A stretch of DNA of 19,188 nt from contig JAUHVS010000028.1 of assembly GCA_030424955.1 (NCBI GenBank), forward strand, positions 1-19,188, in the 5' to 3' direction. This document shows, one piece after another, positions 1-5,718 of this stretch. How positions within the stretch are numbered: the first letter of the stretch is position 1; each line of letters opens with the position of its first letter. The notes under the pieces were generated by a model. It was given only the letters and a program-made list of their open reading frames with translations. It did not search any database and was not told the DNA's origin. Both the position numbers and the translations under genes were made by a program. The stretch is from a bacterium. Lineage in GTDB: Bacteria > Myxococcota_A > Bradymonadia > UBA7976 > UBA1532.

Positions 1-226
1 CGCCGCCGCCGGACCCACCGCTGCCGCCGGCGCCGCCCTCACCGCCGCCGGTGCCACCGGTGGGGGTCAGCTGGCCCTGATCCACCTGCAGCACCTGCAT
101 GTCGCGCAGGGAGCCGCGCCCCAGATCGACCTCGTCGCCCCCGCCGGCCTCTTCATCGCAGGCGGTCAGCGCGAGGGCGGCGGCCGTCAGCGCGAGCAGG
201 GCGAGGCGCCGGTTGAATGGGGTCAT
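1..226 (-). CDS. Lipoprotein with Gly-Gly-X linker, N-terminal fragment (cut by left edge)
   Basis: Only the first 75 codons are inside the window; the gene continues past the left edge. The ATG at 226-224 has an AGGAGC Shine-Dalgarno 5 nt upstream. The product starts with a basic n-region (residues 5-7 NRR), a Leu/Ala hydrophobic core and a clean lipobox LTAC with Cys23, so it is predicted to be a lipoprotein handled by Lgt and signal peptidase II. The residue after the Cys is Asp, as in two other lipoproteins here. A short acidic stretch follows, then a run of Gly-Gly-X units that reaches the edge. The lamin-tail lipoprotein at 15298 has the same lead-in (signal, acidic patch, Gly-Gly-X linker), so this may be a related multi-domain surface protein; that is inference, because no folded domain is visible. 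The start and the lipoprotein class are well supported, the function is unknown. Confidence 0.8.
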   Translation of the reverse strand, partial: MTPFNRRLALLALTAAALALTACDEEAGGGDEVDLGRGSLRDMQVLQVDQGQLTPTGGTGGGEGGAGGSGGSGGG

Positions 227-259
227 GATGTGCTCCTGGGGGCTGACCGAAACCCGCCG

Positions 260-288
260 ACGCTAGCCAGCACGGGGGCAGGGGTCAA
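260..288 (-). promoter_or_regulatory. Sigma-70-like promoter for the left-edge lipoprotein
   Basis: On the minus strand, TTGACC (288-283) and TAGCGT (265-260) are separated by exactly 17 nt. They match the -35 consensus at 5 of 6 bases and the TAnnnT form of the -10. Transcription would start near 253, giving a 5' leader of about 27 nt before the ATG at 226. The rest of the divergent gap (227-408) shows no comparable plus-strand promoter for the methyltransferase. Confidence 0.45.
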
Positions 289-408
289 CTCCGCGCCCGC
301 GCCCAGCGTTGGTGGGCCGGCGGCGGCCGTGTGGCGGGTGGGTGGCCTGCCGGTCGAAAATCGAGGGCGAGCCGTGTAGCCTCGCGCGGCCACAGACCGG
401 AGGCGCGC

Positions 409-1218
409 GTGAGCCAGCACAAGGCACCCTTCGATCTCGAGGCCGGCACCCAGGACTTCTATCGGGACCCGGCCTACTACGAGTTCGAGTTCAAGCAGCG
501 CATGTTCGACGTGAACTGGTACGTCGAGCGCTACCTCGAGGCCGACGGGCCGGTGCTCGAGCTGGGCGTGGGGGGCGGCCGGGTGGCCCTGCGGGCGGTG
601 CGCAAGGGCGCGACGGTCGTGGGGCTCGACCTCACGCAGAGCATGCTGGTCGAGGCCGCCAAGCGGCGCGAGAAGCTGCCGAAGGCCCGGCGGCCGCACC
701 TGCACCTCGTGCGCGGCGACATGCGCCGCTTCGCCCTGGGGCGCCAGTTCGACGTCATCAGCTGCCCCTTCAACGCCTTCATGCACATGTACACCCGCGA
801 GGACGCCGAGCAGTGCCTCGCCCGCGTGCGGGAGCACCTGGCGCCCGGCGGCTACTTCATGCTCGACGTGTCGATGCCCGACCTGGAGTACCTCAACCGC
901 CCGGCCTTCAAGCGCTTCCCGGGCGTGCGGTTCCACCACCCCACCCACGACTGCGACTACATCTACAGCGAGCAGAGCGCGTGGGATCCGGTCACGCAGA
1001 TCAACCAGATGTGGTTCCACTACGACCGCGGCGCGCCCAGCAAGACGGCGCCGGCCTACTTCTGCATCCAGCTCAGCCACCGCTACTTCTTCCCGATGGA
1101 GCTCGAGGCGCTGCTGCACTACAACGGCTTCGAGATCGTGGGCCGCTTCGGGGACTTCGAGGGCGGGCCCATCGACAAGGACGCCGACGCCCAGGTGATC
1201 ATCTGCGGGCTGCGCTGA
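409..1218 (+). CDS. Class I SAM-dependent methyltransferase
   Basis: The product is a 269-residue soluble methyltransferase of the seven-strand Rossmann class. Motif I is VLELGVGGGR (residues 49-58, the SAM-binding glycine loop), the acidic residue that binds the ribose is Asp74 in VVGLDL, and a later LAPGGYFMLDV segment matches the usual strand-5 motif. The C-terminus (FFPMELEALLHYNGFEIVGRFGDFEG) has the common helix plus beta-hairpin end of stand-alone small-molecule methyltransferases. I chose the GTG at 409 because CCGGAGG lies 5 nt upstream. The frame is open upstream to an ATG at 331, but the extra 26 residues are Arg/Gly-rich and unlike the family. The substrate cannot be read from the sequence. 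It is a single-gene unit, divergent from the left-edge lipoprotein and convergent with the MATE gene. Confidence 0.85.
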   Translation: MSQHKAPFDLEAGTQDFYRDPAYYEFEFKQRMFDVNWYVERYLEADGPVLELGVGGGRVALRAVRKGATVVGLDLTQSMLVEAAKRREKLPKARRPHLHLVRGDMRRFALGRQFDVISCPFNAFMHMYTREDAEQCLARVREHLAPGGYFMLDVSMPDLEYLNRPAFKRFPGVRFHHPTHDCDYIYSEQSAWDPVTQINQMWFHYDRGAPSKTAPAYFCIQLSHRYFFPMELEALLHYNGFEIVGRFGDFEGGPIDKDADAQVIICGLR

Positions 1219-1235
1219 GGCGCCCGCGCGGCGCC
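1219..1235. terminator. GC hairpin between convergent stop codons
   Basis: GGCGCC, a 5-nt loop CGCGC, then GGCGCC form a 6-bp stem that fills most of the 21-bp gap between the methyltransferase stop (1216-1218) and the MATE stop (1240-1242). It could act in both directions. No T-run follows on either strand, so it is not a textbook intrinsic terminator. Confidence 0.35.
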
Positions 1236-1239
1236 CGGC

Positions 1240-2598
1240 TCACACCCGCTGCGCCTGCCAGCGGCCAGCCGCGAAGGCCCGGCCCAGCCACACGGTGCGC
1301 ACCCCCCAGTCGAGGGTGCTGCCGATCCACACCCCCAGCAGCCCCAGCTCGAAGGTGAAGGCCAGCAGGCCGGACGCCACCAGCCGCACGGCGATGGGCC
1401 CGAGCAGGGCCGCGCGCAGGGGCGTGACCGTGTCGCCCGCGCCCCGCAGGGCCCCGGCGAAGACGTCGGTCAGCGCCATCAGGGGCTGCGCGATCACCGC
1501 CACCCGCAGGCAGCGCGCGCCCAGCGCCACCACGGCGGGGTCCGTCGAGAACCAGCCCACGAGCCACTCGGCGCCCACCAAGAAGCCCAGCCCCACCACG
1601 CTCAGGCAGCCGGCGCCCAGCCGGGCCGCCACCCAGCCCCCCTGGGCCGCGCGGGCGGGGGCGCCGGCGCCCAGGTTGCGGGCCACCAGCGCGCCCGCCG
1701 CGATGCCGAAGCCCCCCGCGGCGATGAAGCCCAGCGACTCGATGCCGATCAGCGCCTGGTGGGCGGCCATGGCCACGCCGCCGAGCCGCCCGATGAAGGC
1801 CGAGAACACCAAGAAGCCGAAGTGATACAGCAGCTTCTCGCCCAGGGCGGGCCCGCTGATCCGCAGCACCGCGCCCACCCGGTGGGGGGCGGGCGGGGGC
1901 GGCGTGGCGGGGGCCCGGGGCGCCCAGAACCGGCGGCGCACCACCCACACCGTCAGCACCGCCTGGGCGATGAACGCCAGGCTGGTGCCCGCCGCGGCCC
2001 CCACGACGCCCAGCGCGGGCAGGCCGCCGACGCCGAAGGTCAGCCCCACCGACGCCACCAGGTTCAGCGCGCTGGTGAGCAGCCCGATGCGCAGCGGCGT
2101 GCGGGTGTCGCCGTCGGCCTGCAGCGCGGTGGTGGCCGCCACCGCCACCAGATCGGCGGGCGCCGACAGGAACACCACCGCCATGTAGTCGCTGGCCATC
2201 GCCCGGAGCTGGGGGCTGGTGCCCTGGGTGTCGGCCATCACCGCCACCAGGGCGTCTCGGCCCAGCCAGCCGGCCACCGCGAGGCACAGGCCGATGGCGG
2301 CGCCCAGGCCGATCACCCGGCGCACCGTGGCGGCCGCGGCGCCCGCCTCACCCGCGCCCAGGGCGCGCCCCACCACCGCCAGGTGGCCGGCGCCGAACAC
2401 CGCGAAGATGCTGAACAGCGACCACAGCACGGGCCCGCTGATCTGCATCGATCCCAAGGCGTCGGGGTGCAGCCGGCCGAGGATCAGCCGGTCGGTGAAC
2501 AGCACCACCGTGCCCACCAGGCCGTGCAGCACGGCGGGGCCGGCGAGGTGCATGACCTCGTGGACCAGGGTGTCGGGGGGCGTAGGGGGCGTGTGCAC
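1240..2598 (-). CDS. MATE family multidrug/cation-coupled efflux transporter
   Basis: The product is a 452-residue polytopic inner-membrane protein, the usual length for MATE (NorM/DinF-type) exporters, which extrude organic cations or metabolites using Na+ or H+ gradients. The two homologous six-helix halves are visible. The first begins with HLAGPAVLHGLVGTVVLFTD followed by ILGRL. The second begins with ISGPALGEKLLYH and runs through FIGRLGGVAMAAHQ, where the AAHQ motif is typical of the family. The start is taken as GTG at 2598, because the family usually has about 10-20 residues before the first helix. No good Shine-Dalgarno precedes it, and an ATG at 2553 with GAGG 2 nt upstream is an alternative. 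It is the last gene of the minus-strand run, 60 bp after DUF302. An 8-bp inverted repeat covers the start codon. The substrate is unknown. Confidence 0.85.
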   Translation of the reverse strand: MHTPPTPPDTLVHEVMHLAGPAVLHGLVGTVVLFTDRLILGRLHPDALGSMQISGPVLWSLFSIFAVFGAGHLAVVGRALGAGEAGAAAATVRRVIGLGAAIGLCLAVAGWLGRDALVAVMADTQGTSPQLRAMASDYMAVVFLSAPADLVAVAATTALQADGDTRTPLRIGLLTSALNLVASVGLTFGVGGLPALGVVGAAAGTSLAFIAQAVLTVWVVRRRFWAPRAPATPPPPAPHRVGAVLRISGPALGEKLLYHFGFLVFSAFIGRLGGVAMAAHQALIGIESLGFIAAGGFGIAAGALVARNLGAGAPARAAQGGWVAARLGAGCLSVVGLGFLVGAEWLVGWFSTDPAVVALGARCLRVAVIAQPLMALTDVFAGALRGAGDTVTPLRAALLGPIAVRLVASGLLAFTFELGLLGVWIGSTLDWGVRTVWLGRAFAAGRWQAQRV

Positions 2599-2617
2599 CG
2601 GGCTCAGATGCCCGGTG
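2596..2617 (-). promoter_or_regulatory. Inverted repeat covering the MATE start codon
   Basis: CACCGGGC (2596-2603) and GCCCGGTG (2610-2617) are perfect complements with a 6-nt loop. On the minus strand the stem sits after the DUF302 stop and includes the GTG start of the MATE gene at 2598-2596. It could weaken read-through or hide the start codon. A 12-bp direct repeat, GCGGCGGATCAG, also occurs at 2631-2642 and 2651-2662; the second copy contains the DUF302 stop. No function is demonstrated. Confidence 0.35.
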
Positions 2618-2658
2618 TCGGCCGCGGGTGGCGGCGGATCAGCGCGGGGGGCGGCGGA

Positions 2659-3072
2659 TCAGATCGCGGCGAGCGCCTGCTGCAGGAGCGCGCGCACCTC
2701 GTCGGCGACGGCGCCCACGTCGCTGTGGTCGATCACCGAGAACATCGCCTTGGGATCGATGGCCGCCACCGTGACCCCGTCGGGCTGCTGAGCCACCACC
2801 ACGTTGCAGGGCAGCAGCGCGCCGATGCCAGGCTCCATCGACAGGGCGTGGAAGGCGAACTTGGGCGAGCAGGCCCCCAGGATCGTGTAGCCGGGCAGAT
2901 CCTCGTCCAGCTTCTTCTTGAGCGTGGCCTGCACGTCGATGGTGGTCAGCACGCCGAAGCCCACGGTGGCGAGGGCCGCGGTGGCGTCGGCGATGACCGT
3001 GGCGAAGTCGCGGTCGGTGATGTGGCGGGTGAGGGTGTAGCTGGGCTCACCGAAGGCAGGCAGCGTGTGCAT
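2659..3072 (-). CDS. DUF302 domain protein
   Basis: The product has 137 residues, about the size of a single DUF302 domain. The family signature is clear: GFGVLTTIDVQATLKKKLDE in the first half, then YTILGACSPKFAFHAL, PGIGALLPCNVVV and a final helix. The two cysteines (in GACSP and LLPCNV) are at positions normally conserved in the family. There is no signal peptide, so it should be cytoplasmic. The biochemical role of DUF302 is not established. The ATG at 3072 has GAGG 8 nt upstream. It lies 57 bp downstream of thioredoxin on the same strand, so co-transcription and a redox-linked role are plausible, but this rests on context only. Confidence 0.85.
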   Translation of the reverse strand: MHTLPAFGEPSYTLTRHITDRDFATVIADATAALATVGFGVLTTIDVQATLKKKLDEDLPGYTILGACSPKFAFHALSMEPGIGALLPCNVVVAQQPDGVTVAAIDPKAMFSVIDHSDVGAVADEVRALLQQALAAI

Positions 3073-3129
3073 CGAGGGACCTCGTGGGGCAGGCGCGGGG
3101 CGCGGTCGGACAGAAGGGCTCGCCGGGGC

Positions 3130-3483
3130 TCAGGCGTTGGCCTGGTGGGGGGTGCCCACGCCCAGCAGCGACTGGATGCTCTCATTCAAGCGGGCCTGAG
3201 ACACCAGGCCAACGATCTCGCCGACGATCTTGCCCTGCTTGACGAACAGCATGGTGGGGATGCCGCGGACCTTGAAGCCGCTGGCCAGGGCCTGCTCCTC
3301 GTCCACGTTGACCTTGGCGATCTTGAGGGCGCCGCCGTGCTGGGTGGCGAGGGTGTCGAGCATGGGGCCGAGGGTGCGGCACGGGCCGCACCAGGGCGCC
3401 CAGAAGTCGACGATGACGGGGGTCTCGCTGTCGATGACGTCCGCCTTGAACGAGCCGAGGGTGACCTGGATGGGGCTGCTCAT
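3130..3483 (-). CDS. trxA: Thioredoxin
   Basis: The product is a 117-residue cytoplasmic thioredoxin, a disulfide reductase for ribonucleotide reductase, peroxidases and other targets, itself reduced by thioredoxin reductase. The active site WCGPC has Cys32 and Cys35, matching classical thioredoxin numbering. The buried Asp26 (VDFWAPW), the cis-proline Pro76 in VRGIPT, and the FKVRGIPTMLF strand are all present, with no signal peptide. Arg replaces the common Lys right after the active site, a frequent variant. The ATG at 3483 is preferred because AGGAG lies 6 nt upstream; an in-frame extension to 3540 would add 19 Pro/Arg-rich residues unlike the family. It is followed by DUF302 and preceded, 107 bp away, by the ECF sigma gene. 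A two-tier inverted repeat lies just upstream. Confidence 0.93.
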   Translation of the reverse strand: MSSPIQVTLGSFKADVIDSETPVIVDFWAPWCGPCRTLGPMLDTLATQHGGALKIAKVNVDEEQALASGFKVRGIPTMLFVKQGKIVGEIVGLVSQARLNESIQSLLGVGTPHQANA

Positions 3484-3491
3484 GAGAGGCT

Positions 3492-3552
3492 CCTGCCGAC
3501 CGAGTGAAGGGCGTTTGGGCCCGCGTGCGGGCTGCCTCAAAGAGTCGGCAGG
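3492..3552 (-). promoter_or_regulatory. Nested inverted repeat in the thioredoxin leader
   Basis: CCTGCCGAC (3492-3500) and GTCGGCAGG (3544-3552) are a perfect 9-bp inverted repeat, 43 nt apart. Inside it, GCCCGC/GCGGGC (3519-3532) forms a second stem around a 2-nt loop (5 bp if the loop is 4 nt). Read as minus-strand RNA this is a two-tier hairpin whose 3' arm includes the first bases of the AGGAG Shine-Dalgarno of thioredoxin. It could limit translation of trxA until melted or bound, or terminate upstream transcription. Confidence 0.35.
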
Positions 3553-3571
3553 GCGGCGCAGTGTGTCACGG

Positions 3572-3584
3572 GCGCCCGCGGCGC
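3572..3584 (-). terminator. GC hairpin downstream of the sigma-factor gene
   Basis: GCGCC, loop CGC, GGCGC form a 5-bp stem 6 nt beyond the sigma-factor stop codon (3593-3591, minus strand). There is no T-run after it. It is a candidate attenuator between the sigma gene and thioredoxin. Confidence 0.25.
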
Positions 3585-3590
3585 TGCCGC

Positions 3591-4178
3591 TCAGGGCTGC
3601 GCGGCGCCCTCATCCGCCCACACGTCGGCGAGCCGGGTGCGCAGGCCGCGGCGCAGGCGCGACAGGCGGGTGCGCACGGCGCCGGGGGTCATGTCGAGCT
3701 CCTCGGCGATCTCGGGGGCGCGCCAGTCCTCGGCGTCCGACAGCAGCAGGATCATGCGGTCGCGGGGGGCCAGATCGAGCAGCGCGGCGCCCAGGGCCTC
3801 GGCGTACTGGGTGCGCAGGGCGTCGTCGTCGGGGGCGTCGCCGCCGCTCAGGCCCCGGGCGTCGTCCATGGGGGCGTGCCAGCTGGGGTCGTTCTTGCGG
3901 CCGCGGCGCATGCGGTGGCAGGCGTTGGTCACCAGGCGCACCAGCCAGCCCTCCAGGCTGCCGTCGCCGCGGAACTGCGTGAGGTTCTGGCCCGCCGACA
4001 GCAGGGCGTCCTGCACGGCGTCCTCGCCCCGCTGGCCGCAGCGCTGTCGGCCGACGGCCATCAGGCGCTGCCCGTAGCACCGGGTCAGATGCTCGAGCAC
4101 CTGCACGTCGCCCTCGCGCATGCGCTCGAGCATCTTGGAGGGATCACACAGGGGCCCGTCGGCTGGCTGTTCACTCAA
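3591..4178 (-). CDS. ECF-type (group 4) RNA polymerase sigma factor
   Basis: The product has 195 residues and the two-domain layout of extracytoplasmic-function sigma factors, which redirect RNA polymerase to stress or envelope promoters. Region 2 (about residues 20-90) has GEDAVQDALLSA and FRGDGSLEGWLVRLVTNACH. Region 4 (about 130-185) has LAPRDRMILLL and the helix-turn-helix segment WRAPEIAEELDMTPGAVRTR. I prefer the TTG at 4178: GGAG sits 7 nt upstream, and the codon overlaps the HAD stop as TTGA, typical of translational coupling. A GTG at 4193 would add 5 residues but has only a weak ribosome site. No anti-sigma gene is adjacent and no extra C-terminal sensor domain is present, so its control is not explained here. 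Thioredoxin follows after 107 bp. Confidence 0.85.
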   Translation of the reverse strand: MSEQPADGPLCDPSKMLERMREGDVQVLEHLTRCYGQRLMAVGRQRCGQRGEDAVQDALLSAGQNLTQFRGDGSLEGWLVRLVTNACHRMRRGRKNDPSWHAPMDDARGLSGGDAPDDDALRTQYAEALGAALLDLAPRDRMILLLSDAEDWRAPEIAEELDMTPGAVRTRLSRLRRGLRTRLADVWADEGAAQP

Positions 4179-4789
4179 AACACCATCTCCCACTCGTCGC
4201 GCAGGGCCGCGCGCAGCGCGTCGGCCCCCTCAAACACCACCCCGCCCATCCCGGTCGCCTGCGCGGCGGCCACGTTTGAGGCGCGGTCATCGACAAAGAT
4301 CCACGCGCTGGGCGGGCGCCCAGCCCGCTCGGCCGCCACATGGTAGACGGCGGGATCGGGCTTGCGTAGCCCCAGCTCGCAGGACACGGCCGTCCACTCA
4401 ACATACCGCGACAGGCCCAGCCGCGCCTCGATGCGCTGCCACCAGGGCGGGTAGTTGCTCAGCACGTGCAGGGGGTGGCCGGCGGCCTGCAGATCCGCGA
4501 GCAGGTCTTCGACGCCGGGCAGCCAGGCGTAGTCGGCGGTCATCTCGTCGAGGAACCGGGCGGGATCGACGGGCGGGCCGGAGCGGATCCAGCGCTGGAA
4601 GTAGGTGGGCTCGTCGATCTCGCCGGACTCGAAGGCGATCCAGGCGGCGGGGTCCAGGCGCTCGAAGAGGCCGGCCACCGAGGTGCCGAAGACCCGGGGC
4701 CCCGCGGTGAAGATCGGGTCGTGCACCAGGGTGCTCATCACGTCGAGCAGCAACCCGGCGGGTTTGACCCGGCCTGCGTCCTCCACCAT
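4175..4789 (-). CDS. HAD superfamily hydrolase, similar to plant chloroplast FMN hydrolase type
   Basis: The product is a 204-residue cytoplasmic HAD phosphatase with a small helical cap. Motif I is LLLDVMSTLV (nucleophile Asp16), motif II is LSNYP (Ser111), motif III is GLRKPDP (Lys143) and motif IV is FVDDRASN (Asp167, Asp168). The general acid/base Asp usually two residues after the nucleophile is Met18. From memory, the DVM form plus the WIAFESGEID and NYPPWWQRIE stretches resemble the plant chloroplast flavin mononucleotide hydrolases, so FMN or another phosphometabolite is a plausible but unproven substrate. The ATG at 4789 has AGGGGG 7 nt upstream; a longer open frame to 4867 overlaps the divergent gene and is not needed. 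It is the first gene of the minus-strand run and overlaps the sigma gene. Confidence 0.82.
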   Translation of the reverse strand: MVEDAGRVKPAGLLLDVMSTLVHDPIFTAGPRVFGTSVAGLFERLDPAAWIAFESGEIDEPTYFQRWIRSGPPVDPARFLDEMTADYAWLPGVEDLLADLQAAGHPLHVLSNYPPWWQRIEARLGLSRYVEWTAVSCELGLRKPDPAVYHVAAERAGRPPSAWIFVDDRASNVAAAQATGMGGVVFEGADALRAALRDEWEMVF

Positions 4790-4792
4790 CCT
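4764..4792 (+). promoter_or_regulatory. Possible promoter giving a leaderless RNase Z-like mRNA
   Basis: TTGACC (4764-4769) and CATCCT (4787-4792) are 17 nt apart on the plus strand. Transcription would begin about 7-10 nt after the -10, at or just before the ATG at 4803. That fits the lack of any Shine-Dalgarno before this ATG. The -10 covers the start codon of the divergent HAD gene (4789-4787), so the two genes would compete for the same DNA. The -10 match is only 3 of 6. Confidence 0.35.
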
Positions 4793-4802
4793 GCGTCCCC
4801 CT

Positions 4803-5657
4803 ATGCTGACTGAACTCACCGCCGGACGTTTTACCCTACGGGGCGCCTCGCTGGGCGGCATGTACACCTCGCTGCACGTGCCCGAACTAGATGCCTGCTT
4901 CGACGTCGGCGTCGCCGTGCGCTCCGCCGCGGCGGTCGAGCGCCTGTTCTTGAGCCACGCCCACGTGGATCACGTCGGCGCCCTGGCCACGCTGCTGGGC
5001 ATGCGCGGGCTGAGCGGCGTGAAGGCGCCCCTCAAGATCCACCTGCCCGAGGGGGTCGAGGGCACCCTCGCCGAGTCCCTGCGGGTGCTGAGCGGGCTGC
5101 ACCGCTGGCCGCTGACCTTCGAGGCGATCCCCATGCGCCCGGGTGACGAGGTGCGCCTGCGGGGGAAGCGCTTCGTGCGGGCCTTCAAGACCTACCACCC
5201 GGTGCCGAGCCTGGGCTACGCGGTGTTCGAGCGCGTGTCGAAGCTCAAGCCCGAGCACGCCGATCTGCCGGGCGCGCGCATCGGCGAGCTGCGCCGCAGC
5301 GGGGCCGACATCTTCGACGTGGTGGAGCGCCCGCTGCTGGCCTACGCCACCGACACCCTGCCCGAGGTGCTGCACCACGAGCCCTGGCTGGGCGACGTGA
5401 GCACGCTGATCCTGGAGTGCACCTTCCTGGACGAGCGCAAGACCATCCACGCGGCGCGGGCGGGCTGCCACATCCACCTGGACGAGCTGCTCAGCCACCA
5501 CGCCATGCTGCGCAACGACCGCGTGGTGCTGATGCACTTCAGCCAGATCTACAAGCCGGGCGAGGTGCGCGCGATCCTCGACCAGCGGCTGCCCTCGACC
5601 CTGCGAGACCGGGTGATCCCGTTCCTGCCGGCGACGGACGACCAGTGGTGGAACTGA
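4803..5657 (+). CDS. Ribonuclease Z-like metallo-beta-lactamase-fold hydrolase
   Basis: The product is a 284-residue soluble protein with the full metal-ligand set of the RNase Z/ElaC branch: SHAHVDH (His52, His54, Asp56, His57), His132 in FKTYHPVPSLGY, Asp184 in YATDT and His245 in LMHFSQ. The stretches KLKPEHADLPG, ELRRSGADI, ILECTFLDE and HIHLDEL resemble, from memory, the short tRNase Z enzymes of plants and related bacterial homologues, which cut the 3' trailer from tRNA precursors. Function on tRNA is inference; it may act on another phosphodiester. The ATG at 4803 is used because the fold begins right there and upstream sequence belongs to the divergent HAD gene. No ribosome-binding site precedes it. 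It is monocistronic, ending 61 bp from the convergent hypothetical gene. Confidence 0.82.
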   Translation: MLTELTAGRFTLRGASLGGMYTSLHVPELDACFDVGVAVRSAAAVERLFLSHAHVDHVGALATLLGMRGLSGVKAPLKIHLPEGVEGTLAESLRVLSGLHRWPLTFEAIPMRPGDEVRLRGKRFVRAFKTYHPVPSLGYAVFERVSKLKPEHADLPGARIGELRRSGADIFDVVERPLLAYATDTLPEVLHHEPWLGDVSTLILECTFLDERKTIHAARAGCHIHLDELLSHHAMLRNDRVVLMHFSQIYKPGEVRAILDQRLPSTLRDRVIPFLPATDDQWWN

Positions 5658-5659
5658 GG

Positions 5660-5672
5660 GGCGCGCGGCGCC
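5660..5672 (+). terminator. GC hairpin after the RNase Z-like gene
   Basis: GGCGC, loop GCG, GCGCC form a 5-bp stem 2 nt beyond the stop codon at 5655-5657, inside the convergent gap 5658-5718. It resembles the hairpins at 1219 and 3572, and again no T-run follows. Confidence 0.3.
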
Positions 5673-5718
5673 GGTGAGGGCAGGGGGGCGCGGGCGGTGA
5701 TCCCGTGGCCCAGGTCTC

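Noticed and set aside
331..408. Longer N-terminus for the methyltransferase starting at ATG 331
   Set aside because: The added residues are Arg/Gly-rich and unlike the family, and the GTG at 409 has a strong ribosome site.
1759..3507. A 582-codon plus-strand open frame across MATE, DUF302 and thioredoxin
   Set aside because: It runs antisense through three genes with recognisable families, and its own translation is compositionally biased with no motif.
4605..4802. Longer N-terminus for the RNase Z-like protein
   Set aside because: It would read antisense through the HAD gene, and the metallo-beta-lactamase fold starts right after 4803.
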